Below, in pieces: positions 17,704 to 25,553 of a stretch of DNA of 64,000 bases. The position numbers and the translations under genes are program-made. The DNA is from WTFV01 sp965203525. GTDB taxonomy: Bacteria > Acidobacteriota > Vicinamibacteria > Vicinamibacterales > UBA8438. The DNA lies in NCBI GenBank assembly GCA_965203525.1, contig OZ241898.1:372001-436000 (forward strand), written 5' to 3'. The notes beneath the pieces were generated by a model. It was not told the DNA's origin. It did no database searches and worked only from the letters and a program-made list of their open reading frames with translations. The first letter of the stretch is position 1. The number at the start of each line of letters is the position of its first letter.

Positions 17704-17813
17704 GGCAAGACGGATTGGACGCCCGTCGTGCGGCTGTGACTTCCGGAACCCGCGTTACCTGAACAGGACCCTGTTGGGCAAGACGGATCGGACGCCCGCC
17801 GTGCGGCTGCGAC
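17704..17813. repeat. spaced direct repeat after the YeiH gene
   Basis: A 37-bp segment (GGCAAGACGGAT ... GTGCGGCTG) at 17704-17740 and 17777-17813, offset 73 bp with about 3-4 mismatches. The spacer of 36 bp contains a small palindrome, AACAGG/CCTGTT. Confidence 0.85.
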
Positions 17814-17853
17814 TCCCGTGACGGGCCGCCCCGGACAGCCGGGCGCAGCCGCG

Positions 17854-18900
17854 CTACCGCGCCGCCCGGCGGCGGCGGAAGTACTCCACCTGGAACTCGC
17901 GCACGTTGCGGTTGTGCTCGCGCAGCGTGTCGGCGAAGGCGTGGGTGCCGTCGTTGCGGCTGACGAAGTAGAGGTAGGTGGCGTCGGCCGGATTCAGCGC
18001 CGCGTGCAGCACGTCGCGCCCGGGCGCCGCGATCGGGCCGGGCGGCAGCCCGCGGTAGCGGTAGGTGTTGTAGGGCGAGTCGACCTGCATGTTGGCGCGG
18101 GTCAGGTTGCCGTCGTACCGGCCGGCCTGCTGCAGCGCGTAGATGACCGTGGGGTCGCTCTGCAGCGGCATGCCGATCCGCAGGCGGTTGTTGAAGACCG
18201 CCGACACGAGCGCGTGCTCGGCGCCGCGGCCGGTCTCCTTCTGGATGACCGAGGCCAGCGTCACCGCTTCCCGCACGCTCAGGCCGCGCCCGGCGGCGCG
18301 CGCGCGGAGCTCGTCGTCGAAGACCGCCCGGAACTGCGCTACCATCGCGGCGGCCAGATCATCGACGGTCGCGTAGCGCGGCAGGGAGTAGGTCTCGGGG
18401 AACAGGTATCCTTCCAGGTCCGTCGCGTCGGGATCCAGGTCGGCGATCAGCGCCGTCCGGGACGCCGCCGCGGCGAACGCCGCCGCGGACCCGAGACCCG
18501 CCTCTTCCACGACGGCCGCCATCTCCGGCAACGTCAGCCCTTCGGGGAAGGTGACCGGGCGCAGGTGCACCCGGCCGTCCGCGAGCTTCGCCACCGCGTC
18601 GAGGGGCGACACCGGGGCGTCGAAGAAATACTCGCCCGCCTGCAGTTCGCGATCCCGGCCGCTGCGCCGGACCGCGAAGCGGAAGAGCCACTCCTCGGCC
18701 ACCACGCCGGCCGCCGCCAGCCGGTTCGCGATCACCGCGATCGAATCGCCCGGCTCGACGTCGACGAACACGCCCGGCGCCGCGACGCCCGCGTGCGGCG
18801 CCTCGATCCGGGCCAGCGCCTCCTGCCAGGCGAACGCCGCGGCTCCGGCGCCGAGCAGCAGCAGGCCGGCCGGCACGAGCAGCAGCCGCTTCTTCAGCAT
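17854..18900 (-). CDS. mltG: endolytic murein transglycosylase MltG
   Basis: 348 residues. One N-terminal membrane anchor (LLLVPAGLLLLGAGAAAFAW), a LysM-like domain at about 45-115 (EPGDSIAVIANRLAAAGV, GEYFF), then the YceG catalytic domain with LEGYLFPETY and the catalytic Glu222 in ASVIQKETG. PLQSDPTVIYAL and SPYNTYRYRGLPPGPI are family hallmarks. It cleaves nascent glycan strands in the periplasm and so sets glycan length. Its start overlaps the ruvX stop by 7 bp, forming a ruvX-mltG operon. Confidence 0.96.
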   Translation of the reverse strand: MLKKRLLLVPAGLLLLGAGAAAFAWQEALARIEAPHAGVAAPGVFVDVEPGDSIAVIANRLAAAGVVAEEWLFRFAVRRSGRDRELQAGEYFFDAPVSPLDAVAKLADGRVHLRPVTFPEGLTLPEMAAVVEEAGLGSAAAFAAAASRTALIADLDPDATDLEGYLFPETYSLPRYATVDDLAAAMVAQFRAVFDDELRARAAGRGLSVREAVTLASVIQKETGRGAEHALVSAVFNNRLRIGMPLQSDPTVIYALQQAGRYDGNLTRANMQVDSPYNTYRYRGLPPGPIAAPGRDVLHAALNPADATYLYFVSRNDGTHAFADTLREHNRNVREFQVEYFRRRRAAR

Positions 18901-19373
18901 GGATCCACGGCGGCCCGCGCGCCGGCCGCCGGTCCTCGTCCGCGCTCCGCCGCGTGGTCCAGATAGTCCTGCAGGATCACCGCGGCGGCCGCCGCGTCGA
19001 GCCGCGCCTTCCGCTTCCGCCAGTCGCGCTCCCGCACCGCGAGCCGCGCTTCCGCCTCCACGCTGGTCAGCCGCTCGTCCTGCAGCACCACCGGTACGCG
19101 GGTGGCCGCGCGGAGGACCTCGGCGAAGGCGGCCGCGCGCCCGGTCTGCCGGCGCGCCGTCCCGTCCAGCGCCCGCGGCACGCCGACGACAACCACCGCC
19201 AGCCCGTCGGGCTCGGCGGCCGCCGCCGTCACCTCGGCGGCCACGGCGGCGGCGCGGGCCGCCAGGGAACCCCGCGGCGCCACCACGCGCAACGGGCTGG
19301 CGAGCGTCCCGGAGGCGTCACTCAGCGCGAGCCCGATGCGGCGGTCGCCGTAGTCGATTCCGAGTGCCCGCAT
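18894..19373 (-). CDS. ruvX: Holliday junction resolvase-like protein RuvX (YqgF)
   Basis: 159 residues from ATG at 19373. RNase H-like fold with GIDYGDRRIGLALSD at the N-terminus (Asp7), VVVGVPRALDG, LQDERLTSVEAEARL and a final DAAAAAVILQDYLD supplying the other acidic residues. Bacterial YqgF/RuvX acts in pre-16S rRNA 5'-end processing and has a proposed resolvase role. The C-terminus is slightly extended and Ala/Arg-rich. It overlaps mltG by 7 bp. Confidence 0.93.
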   Translation of the reverse strand: MRALGIDYGDRRIGLALSDASGTLASPLRVVAPRGSLAARAAAVAAEVTAAAAEPDGLAVVVVGVPRALDGTARRQTGRAAAFAEVLRAATRVPVVLQDERLTSVEAEARLAVRERDWRKRKARLDAAAAAVILQDYLDHAAERGRGPAAGARAAVDPC

Positions 19374-19691
19374 GCTCCGGCCGCCAGCGTCCGCTTTCCC
19401 CCCGGCGTACGCGCCCGCTCCCCATGGCCTGCGCCCCGGCGCGCCGCCGTTCCCCCGGCCGTACGCCCGCTCCCTCCAGCCTGCGCCCCGACTCCTCCAG
19501 CCTACGCCCCGACTCGCTGCCGTGTCCATCGAGGGCGGCCGGCGGCATCGATTTCCCCGTCGACGGCCCGCCGCCGATGCGGTAGAATGCGGCCCCTTGT
19601 CGATGCGTGTTCCGCACGGGGTTCGGACGTTCCCCGCCGAGCCCGGCGCGGGCCGCGGCGTCCGTGGCTCCCTGCGCAGCGAGGTCATGCC
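19374..19691. other. divergent intergenic region between ruvX and the S41 gene
   Basis: 318 bp. It contains imperfect repeats built on GTACGC-CGCTCCC and CCTGCGCCCCG near 19404, 19459 and 19496. A TAGAAT box at 19583-19588 could serve the rightward gene, but no good -35 partner is seen. Confidence 0.5.
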
Positions 19692-20873
19692 TTGAGGATT
19701 CGGATCATCGTCTTCTTCGCGTCGATCCCGATCATCGCCTTCGCGCTCGTCGGCGGGTACTACGGCCGCGCGGCGGCTGGCGCGGAACAGGAGGCCTACC
19801 GGCACCTGCGCGTCTTCGAGGACGTGGTCTCGCTGATCTCGAACAACTACGTCGAGCTGGTCGATCTCGACGACGTGCTGCAGGGCGCGTTGCGGGGTCT
19901 GACCGAGGGCCTCGACTCGGACAGCGCCTGGCTGTCGCCTTCCGACGTGCGCGGGCTCGAGAGCGTCCGGCCGCGGCCGGACGGACGCGTCGGCCTCGAC
20001 GTCACCCGGCGGTACTACCTGCAGGTGATAGCCGCGCGCGACGGATCGCCGGCGGCGGAGGCCGGCATCGCACCGGGCGACTACGTGCGCGCCATCGACG
20101 GCGAGCCCACCCGCCTGCTGTCGGTCGTCGAGGGCGAGCGGCGGCTGCTCGGCGAGCCGGGGACCACGGTCACGCTGTCGCTGATCCGCGGCAGCACCCA
20201 GGAGCCGTACGACATCGCCCTCGTCCGCGAGCGGCTCGCGCCCGCGGCGGTCAGCGGGCGGCGGCTGGCCGCGGCCGGCGGCGTCGGGTACCTGCGGATC
20301 CCGGCCTTCGGGGAGGGCGTCGCCGCCTCCGTCGCGGACACCGCCGCCACGCTCGAAGCGGACGGGGCGTCGCACCTGATCATCGACGTGCGCAACGCCG
20401 CGGAAGGCACCTACGAGGCGGCGATCGAGGCGGCGAGCCTGTTCGTGGCGGAGGGGACGCTCGCCGTCCGCGAAGAGCACGGCGACACGCGCACACCGCT
20501 GGAGGCGACGCGGGGCGCGGAAGTCGTCGCCCTGCCGGCCACGGTGCTGATCAACTTCGGATCGTCCGGCCCGGCGGAGGTCTTCGCGGCGGCGCTGGTC
20601 GAGCACGAACGGGCGACCACCGTCGGCCAGCGGACGGCCGGGCGCACCGGCCTGCAACGCCTCGTCCCGCTTCCGGACGGCTCCGGGCTGTGGCTGTCGT
20701 GGGCGCGCTACCTGACCGGCTCCGGGGAGTCGATCCATCCGTTCGGCATCGAGCCGCACGTCCCGGTGGCGGTCCGCCTGCCGGAACTCGGCGAGCCGCT
20801 GCCCGCCGAGGACGCGGTACTCGAACGCGCCGTCGAGGAGCTGGCGGAGCAGGCCGCCGCCGAGGCCGCGTAG
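19692..20873 (+). CDS. S41 family C-terminal-processing-protease homologue, probably catalytically inactive
   Basis: 393 residues from a TTG start with GAGG seven bases upstream. One N-terminal membrane segment (IVFFASIPIIAFALVGGYY), an S41 N-terminal helical part (VISNNYVELVDLDDVLQGALRG-like, 48-70), a PDZ domain at about 95-180 (GSPAAEAGIAPGDYVRAIDG) and the S41 fold from 195 (GVGYLRIPAFGEG). At the site where active CtpA/Tsp have Ser the alignment gives Gly293 (NFGSSGPAE), and the catalytic Lys of GKGxxQ is Arg318 (AGRTGLQ). If the eye alignment is right, both members of the dyad are gone. It may be a periplasmic scaffold or adaptor. It sits upstream of tRNA-Val and thrS. Confidence 0.8.
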   Translation: MRIRIIVFFASIPIIAFALVGGYYGRAAAGAEQEAYRHLRVFEDVVSLISNNYVELVDLDDVLQGALRGLTEGLDSDSAWLSPSDVRGLESVRPRPDGRVGLDVTRRYYLQVIAARDGSPAAEAGIAPGDYVRAIDGEPTRLLSVVEGERRLLGEPGTTVTLSLIRGSTQEPYDIALVRERLAPAAVSGRRLAAAGGVGYLRIPAFGEGVAASVADTAATLEADGASHLIIDVRNAAEGTYEAAIEAASLFVAEGTLAVREEHGDTRTPLEATRGAEVVALPATVLINFGSSGPAEVFAAALVEHERATTVGQRTAGRTGLQRLVPLPDGSGLWLSWARYLTGSGESIHPFGIEPHVPVAVRLPELGEPLPAEDAVLERAVEELAEQAAAEAA

Positions 20874-20887
20874 CCGCGGGCCGCCCT

Positions 20888-20917
20888 TTGACGCGGCTTT
20901 CTCCCGGTTGCTATACT
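20888..20917 (+). promoter_or_regulatory. sigma-70 promoter of tRNA-Val
   Basis: TTGACG (20888-20893) and TATACT (20912-20917) with 18 bp between, 45 bp before the tRNA 5' end. A close match to consensus in very GC-rich surroundings. Confidence 0.7.
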
Positions 20918-20962
20918 GCCCGTCCGTCCCATGGCCTGCAACGTCCACTCTCCGCGCGAGAT

Positions 20963-21039
20963 AGGCGCGTAGCTCAGTTGGTCAGAGCGCCTGCTTGACA
21001 TGCAGGAGGTCGGCGGTTCAAGTCCGCCCGTGCCTACCA
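20963..21039 (+). tRNA. tRNA-Val (anticodon GAC)
   Basis: 77 nt with encoded CCA. The acceptor AGGCGCG pairs with CGTGCCT (one G-T pair). The D-arm has GTAGCTCAGTTGG, the anticodon loop reads CTTGACA (GAC), and the T-arm contains GGTTCAAGTCC. It lies immediately upstream of thrS. Confidence 0.95.
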
Positions 21040-21076
21040 GATTCTCCAGGGCGGCCGGCCGATCGGCCGACGCAGC

Positions 21077-23083
21077 ATGAGTCAGATCACCGTCACCCTG
21101 CCGGACGGCTCGACCCGCTCCGCGCCCGCGGGCGCGGCGGTGTCCGAGGTGGCCGCCGGCGTCTCGCCGCGCCTGGCCCGACAGGCCTTGGCCGCCGTCG
21201 TCGACGGGCGGATGGTCGATCTGTCGTACCCCCTCGACGGCGACGCCGCGGTGCGGTTCGTCACCCCGGACGCCCCCGAGGCGCTCGCGCTCTACCGCCA
21301 CAGCACCGCGCACCTGCTGGCCGCCGCGGTGACCGCGCTGTTCCCGGAGGCGCAGTGCGGCATCGGGCCGGCGATAGACGACGGGTTCTTCTACGACTTC
21401 GTCGTCGACCGCCCGTTCGTCCCGGAGGACCTCGAGGCCGTCGAGCGCAAGATGGGCGAGCTGGCGAAGCAGGATCTGCGCTACGAGCGGAAGATGATGC
21501 CGAAGGCCGAGGCCAAGGCCTTCTTCGACGGCCGCGGCGAGCCGCTCAAGGTGCAGTTGATCGAGGAGAAAGGCGGCCCGGTCGTCTCGTGCTACACGAT
21601 CGAGGACGCCTTCATCGACTTCTGCACCGGACCGCACGTCCCCTCGACGGGGCGGCTGAAGGCGTTCAAGGTGCTCCACAGCTCCAACGCCTACTGGAAG
21701 GGCGACGCGCGGAACCAGCCGATGCAGCGCATCTACGGGACCGCGTTCTTCAAGGCGTCCGAGCTGACGGCGCACCTGACGCGGATCGCGGAGGCGAAGA
21801 AGCGCGACCACCGCAGGCTCGGCAAGGAGCTCGGCCTCTTCACGTTCCACCCCTGGGCGCCCGGCGCGCCGTTCTGGCAGGCCAGGGGGGCGACGCTCTA
21901 CCGGCTCCTCTCCGACTACATGCGCGGCGCGCTCGCCGGCGAGGGCTACCAGGAGGTCCGCACCCCGCTCGTCTTCAACAAGGCGCTGTGGGAGACGTCG
22001 GGACACTGGGACCACTACCGGGAGAACATGTTCCTGCTGCAGTCCGACGGCGAACCGCCCGCCGGCACCGGCGGCGAACCCGCGGACGGCGCGGACGGCG
22101 AACCGCCGGCCGCGGCCAACGGCGGCGGCGGGGCCCGGTTCGCGCTCAAGGCGATGAACTGCCCCGGGCACATGCTGCTGTTCGCCAGCGAGGGACGCAG
22201 CTACCGCGACCTTCCGCTGCGCTTCCACGACCAGGGCGTGCTGCACCGGCAGGAGGCCTCGGGCGTGCTCAGCGGCCTGACCCGCGTCCGCCAGTTCTCG
22301 CAGGACGACGCGCACTGCTTCCTCACCGAGGACCAGATCGGCGAGGAGGTCGAGCGCCTGCTGCGGCTCGTCGACCGCATCTACCGGGACTTCGGGCTGG
22401 ACTACGCGGTCGAGCTCTCCACCCGCCCGGACAAGTTCCTGGGCGCGCCGGAGACCTGGGACCACGCGGAGTCGCAACTGCGCGGCGCCATCGAAGCGGC
22501 GGGCACGCCGTTCACCGTTTCCGAGGGGGACGGCAGCTTCTACGGGCCGAAGATCGACGCGCACGTCACCGACGCGATCGGCCGCCGGTGGCAGTGCGCG
22601 ACGATTCAACTCGACTACCAGATGCCGCGGCGCTTCGGCCTCAAGTACGTCGGCGCCGACAACGCCGAGCACACGCCGGTGCTGATCCACCGGGCCGTCT
22701 TCGGCAGCTTCGAGCGGTTCATCGCGTTGCTGATCGAGCAGTACGCCGGCGCGTTCCCGCTGTGGCTGGCGCCGGTGCAGGTGCGCGTCCTGAACATCGC
22801 GGACCGGCACGCCGAGTACGGCCGGACGGTGCGGGAGCGGCTGTCCGCGGCCGGTCTTCGCGTGGAGCTCGACGATCGGCGCGAGAAGATCGGGCTGAAG
22901 ATCCGCGAGGCGCAGCTCCAGAAGATTCCCCGGATGCTCGTGATCGGCGACCGGGAAGTCGAGAACGGCACGGTGGCGGTGCGCAGCCGCACGCAGGGGG
23001 ACCTGGGCGCCCGTCCCTTCGACGAGGCGTTGCGGTCGCTCGCGGAGGAGGTCCGGCTGAAGCGGACCCCCGCAACGGAGTAA
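21077..23083 (+). CDS. thrS: threonine--tRNA ligase
   Basis: 668 residues. TGS domain at 1-65, the editing/SAD domain at about 70-240 (HSTAHLLAAAV near 75, and FIDFCTGPHVPSTG), the class II catalytic core from 240 and the anticodon-binding domain from about 555. The zinc ligands are Cys362 in MNCPGH, the His in VLHRQEASG-proximal motif 2 (LPLRFHDQGVLHRQE) and the His in VLIHRAVFGS. Odd feature: between NMFLL and FALKAMNCPGH there is a low-complexity insert of about 35 residues made of GEPPA/GEPADG units, absent from most ThrRS. It charges tRNA-Thr. It heads the thrS-infC-rpmI-rplT-pheST cluster. Confidence 0.97.
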   Translation: MSQITVTLPDGSTRSAPAGAAVSEVAAGVSPRLARQALAAVVDGRMVDLSYPLDGDAAVRFVTPDAPEALALYRHSTAHLLAAAVTALFPEAQCGIGPAIDDGFFYDFVVDRPFVPEDLEAVERKMGELAKQDLRYERKMMPKAEAKAFFDGRGEPLKVQLIEEKGGPVVSCYTIEDAFIDFCTGPHVPSTGRLKAFKVLHSSNAYWKGDARNQPMQRIYGTAFFKASELTAHLTRIAEAKKRDHRRLGKELGLFTFHPWAPGAPFWQARGATLYRLLSDYMRGALAGEGYQEVRTPLVFNKALWETSGHWDHYRENMFLLQSDGEPPAGTGGEPADGADGEPPAAANGGGGARFALKAMNCPGHMLLFASEGRSYRDLPLRFHDQGVLHRQEASGVLSGLTRVRQFSQDDAHCFLTEDQIGEEVERLLRLVDRIYRDFGLDYAVELSTRPDKFLGAPETWDHAESQLRGAIEAAGTPFTVSEGDGSFYGPKIDAHVTDAIGRRWQCATIQLDYQMPRRFGLKYVGADNAEHTPVLIHRAVFGSFERFIALLIEQYAGAFPLWLAPVQVRVLNIADRHAEYGRTVRERLSAAGLRVELDDRREKIGLKIREAQLQKIPRMLVIGDREVENGTVAVRSRTQGDLGARPFDEALRSLAEEVRLKRTPATE

Positions 23084-23128
23084 ACTGGCGTTCGCCAGCG
23101 GCGAACGCCGTCACGAAGGGAGCACGGT

Positions 23129-23698
23129 ATTCCTCCAGGACGCGGCCCGCGCGGGCCACGCCGCGATTTCCGCCAGCCCCGCACGCGAGTCAACGAACGG
23201 ATCCGGGTCCGCGAGATCCGGGTCATCGACGACGGCGGGGCGCAGCTCGGCGTGATGGCGCCGCCGCAGGCGCTCGCGATAGCGCGGGAGAAGGGGCTCG
23301 ACCTGGTCGAGATCTCGCCGACCGCGCAGCCGCCCGTCTGCCGGATCATGGACTACGGGCGGTACCAGTACGAAGAGCAGAAGCGGACGCGGCAGGCCAA
23401 GAAGCACCAGAAGACGATCGAGGTCAAGGAGATCAAGTTCCGGCCGAAGGTCGACGAACACGACTACCAGTTCAAGAAGAAGCACGTCGAACGCTTCCTG
23501 GCGCACGGCGACAAGGTCAAGGCGACCATCTTCTTCCGCGGTCGCGAGATGGCGCATCCGGAGTTCGGGCGGCACATCCTGGAGCGGCTCGTCGACGAGC
23601 TGCAGGAGGTCGCCACGCAGGAGACGCTGCCCCGCATGGAAGGCAACCAGATGCACACGATCCTCTCGAGCCGGACCGTGTCGAAGAAGGGACGGTAG
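23129..23698 (+). CDS. infC: translation initiation factor IF-3, ATT start codon
   Basis: 189 residues if started at ATT (23129-23131), preceded six bases earlier by AAGGGAG. The ATG at 23252 is too far in, since it would delete conserved RVNERIRVREIRVID at about residues 20-34. infC uses rare ATT/ATC/ATA starts in most bacteria, where IF-3 itself discriminates against them and so autoregulates. The N-domain (APPQALAIAREKGLDLVEIS), the linker (YEEQKRTRQAKKHQ) and the C-domain (IKFRPKVDEHDYQFKKKHV, VKATIFFRGREMAHPE) are complete. IF-3 binds the 30S subunit and checks start codons. The position before rpmI and rplT is classic. Confidence 0.95.
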   Translation: MPPGRGPRGPRRDFRQPRTRVNERIRVREIRVIDDGGAQLGVMAPPQALAIAREKGLDLVEISPTAQPPVCRIMDYGRYQYEEQKRTRQAKKHQKTIEVKEIKFRPKVDEHDYQFKKKHVERFLAHGDKVKATIFFRGREMAHPEFGRHILERLVDELQEVATQETLPRMEGNQMHTILSSRTVSKKGR

Positions 23699-23712
23699 GA
23701 GAAGAGGCACGC

Positions 23713-23910
23713 ATGCCCAAGCTGAAGACGCACCGCGGCGCGGCCAAGCGGTTCAACACGACGGGCGCCGGCAAGGTGACCCGCAAGAAGGCCTTCGCGC
23801 GCCACATCCTGACCAGCAAGACCACGAAGCAGAAGCGCGGGCTGCGCGGCACGACCACGATGGACGCGGCCGACGCGCCGCGGGTCCGGCGCATGATTCC
23901 GTACAAGTAG
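23713..23910 (+). CDS. rpmI: 50S ribosomal protein L35
   Basis: 65 residues, MPKLKTHRGAAKRFNTTGAG at the start and LTSKTTKQKRGLRG in the middle, both typical of bL35. It begins 14 bp after infC and ends 15 bp before rplT, so the three genes form one operon. Confidence 0.97.
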   Translation: MPKLKTHRGAAKRFNTTGAGKVTRKKAFARHILTSKTTKQKRGLRGTTTMDAADAPRVRRMIPYK

Positions 23911-23925
23911 GGAGCAGTCGAGAAG

Positions 23926-24291
23926 ATGCCTCGAGTGAAGCGCGGCACCGTCCGGCGGGCGAAGCGGCGGAAGCTGCTGGCCCGCGCCAAGGGGTTCTAC
24001 CAGACCAAGAGCAAGCTGTACCGCGCCGCCAAGGAAGCGGTCGACACCTCCCTGAACTACGCGTTCATCGGACGGCGGCGCAAGAAGCGCGATTTCCGGC
24101 GCCTGTGGATCACGCGCATCGGCGCGGCGGCGCGCCAGCACGGCCTGAGCTACAGCCACCTGATCAACGGCCTCAAGCTGGCCGGCGTCGGCCTCGACCG
24201 CAAGGCGCTGGCCGATCTGGCCGTCCGCGAGCCGGAGGCCTTCGCGCATCTCGCCGAGCGGGCCAGGGAGGCGCGCGCCGCGGCGCCGTAG
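23926..24291 (+). CDS. rplT: 50S ribosomal protein L20
   Basis: 121 residues, MPRVKRGTVRRAKRRKLLAR at the N-terminus, then GFYQTKSKLYRAAKEAV and NYAFIGRRRKKRDFRRLWI, all bL20 hallmarks. The protein is needed for assembly of the 50S subunit and in many bacteria represses its own operon. GGGAGCAGTCGAAG precedes the start. The C-terminus is lengthened by a short Ala/Arg-rich tail. Confidence 0.97.
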   Translation: MPRVKRGTVRRAKRRKLLARAKGFYQTKSKLYRAAKEAVDTSLNYAFIGRRRKKRDFRRLWITRIGAAARQHGLSYSHLINGLKLAGVGLDRKALADLAVREPEAFAHLAERAREARAAAP

Positions 24292-24310
24292 GACCCGCTC
24301 GGGCTCCGGC

Positions 24311-24336
24311 GCCGCGCCCTGCCGTCCGGGCGCGGC
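24311..24336 (+). terminator. hairpin between rplT and pheS
   Basis: GCCGCGCCC (24311-24319) and GGGCGCGGC (24328-24336) form a 9-bp perfect stem with an 8-base loop, 19 bp after the rplT stop. No T-run. It may attenuate readthrough into pheS. Confidence 0.35.
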
Positions 24337-24392
24337 GGTCGGGCCCGATGCGGCGCGGGTTTTCGTCACGGACCGCGGGCCGGGCCTCACCG

Positions 24393-25553
24393 ATGTCCCC
24401 TCCTCCCACCGTCGATGCCGTACGGGCCGCATTCCTGGCCGAACTGGATCAGGCGGCCGCGCCGGATCGCCTCCAGGAGCTGCGGCACCGGTATCTCGGC
24501 CGCAAGCGGGGCGCGGTCACCGCACTGCTCAAGTCCGTCGCCGCGGCCCCGCCCGAGGCGCGCCGCGACCTCGGCCGGCGGGCCAACGCGCTGAAGCAGG
24601 AAATCGAGCAGGCGCTCGCGGCGCGCCGCGGGTCCGCGGCGAAATCCGCCGCGCAGGCCGTGACCGCGTCCCCGGGGCAGGCGACGACGGCCGAGGTCCG
24701 CGGCCCGGACCCGGCGGCCGCGGCCGACCGGCGCCGGATCCCGGGCGGCGGTTCCCCCGCCGCTTCGGCCGGCGGCGTCGACGTCACGCTGCCCGGCCGG
24801 GAGATTCCGCTCGGGCACCGCCATCCGCTGACCGTCGTCCGCGAGGAGATCGAGCAGATCTTCACCAGCCTCGGCTTCGAAATCCTCGAGGGGCCCGAGG
24901 TCGAGGACGACTACCACAACTTCGAGGCGCTCAACATGCCGCCGGAGCATCCGGCCCGCGACATGCAGGACACGCTGTACCTGGACGCGCCGCTACGGAC
25001 GCGGAGCGGTCCGCCCGGCACCCTGCTGCGGACGCACACCTCCGGCATGCAGATCCGCTACATGGAGACGCACGCGCCGCCGGTCCGGATCATCGCGCCG
25101 GGGCTCGTCTACCGGCGGGACACGCCCGATCCGACCCACTCGCCGATGTTCCAGCAGGTCGAGGGGCTGCTGGTCGGCGAGGGCGTGACGATGGCCGATC
25201 TGAAGGGCACGCTGGAGTGCTTTCTCCGGCAGCTCTTCGAGCCGGACACGCGGGTCATGTTCCGCCCGAGCTTCTTCCCGTACACCGAGCCGAGCGCCGA
25301 GGTGTTCATAAGCTGCGTCTTCTGCAGCGGGAAGGGCTGCGCGATCTGCAAGCGGACCGGGTGGCTGGAGATCCTCGGCAGCGGCATGGTGCATCCGGCC
25401 GTGCTCGAAGCGGTCGGCTACGACTCCGAGCGGCTCACCGGCTGGGCGTTCGGCGTCGGGATCGACCGCATCGCCATCCTGAAGTACCGCGTCGAGGACA
25501 TCCGCGCGTTCTACGACAACGATCTGCGGCTCCTGGAGCAGTTTCCCCATTGA
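24393..25553 (+). CDS. pheS: phenylalanine--tRNA ligase alpha subunit
   Basis: 386 residues, about 40 longer than usual. N-terminal coiled-coil (LDQAAAPDRLQELRHRYLGR), a low-complexity Ala-rich stretch at about 72-125 that accounts for the extra length, then the class II core: GHRHPLTVVREEIEQIF, motif 2 LLRTHTSGMQIRYM and VYRRDTPDPTHSPMFQQVEG, and motif 3 GWAFGVGIDRIAILKY. A Cys-rich loop CVFCSGKGCAICKRTGW near residue 312 looks like a four-Cys metal knuckle seen in some phyla. Its stop overlaps the pheT TTG start (TTGA). Confidence 0.97.
   Translation: MSPPPTVDAVRAAFLAELDQAAAPDRLQELRHRYLGRKRGAVTALLKSVAAAPPEARRDLGRRANALKQEIEQALAARRGSAAKSAAQAVTASPGQATTAEVRGPDPAAAADRRRIPGGGSPAASAGGVDVTLPGREIPLGHRHPLTVVREEIEQIFTSLGFEILEGPEVEDDYHNFEALNMPPEHPARDMQDTLYLDAPLRTRSGPPGTLLRTHTSGMQIRYMETHAPPVRIIAPGLVYRRDTPDPTHSPMFQQVEGLLVGEGVTMADLKGTLECFLRQLFEPDTRVMFRPSFFPYTEPSAEVFISCVFCSGKGCAICKRTGWLEILGSGMVHPAVLEAVGYDSERLTGWAFGVGIDRIAILKYRVEDIRAFYDNDLRLLEQFPH

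Noticed and set aside
23252..23698. Shorter IF-3 frame beginning at ATG 23252
   Set aside because: Would delete the conserved N-terminal strand RVNERIRVREIRVID; the upstream ATT start with a good ribosome site explains the whole protein.
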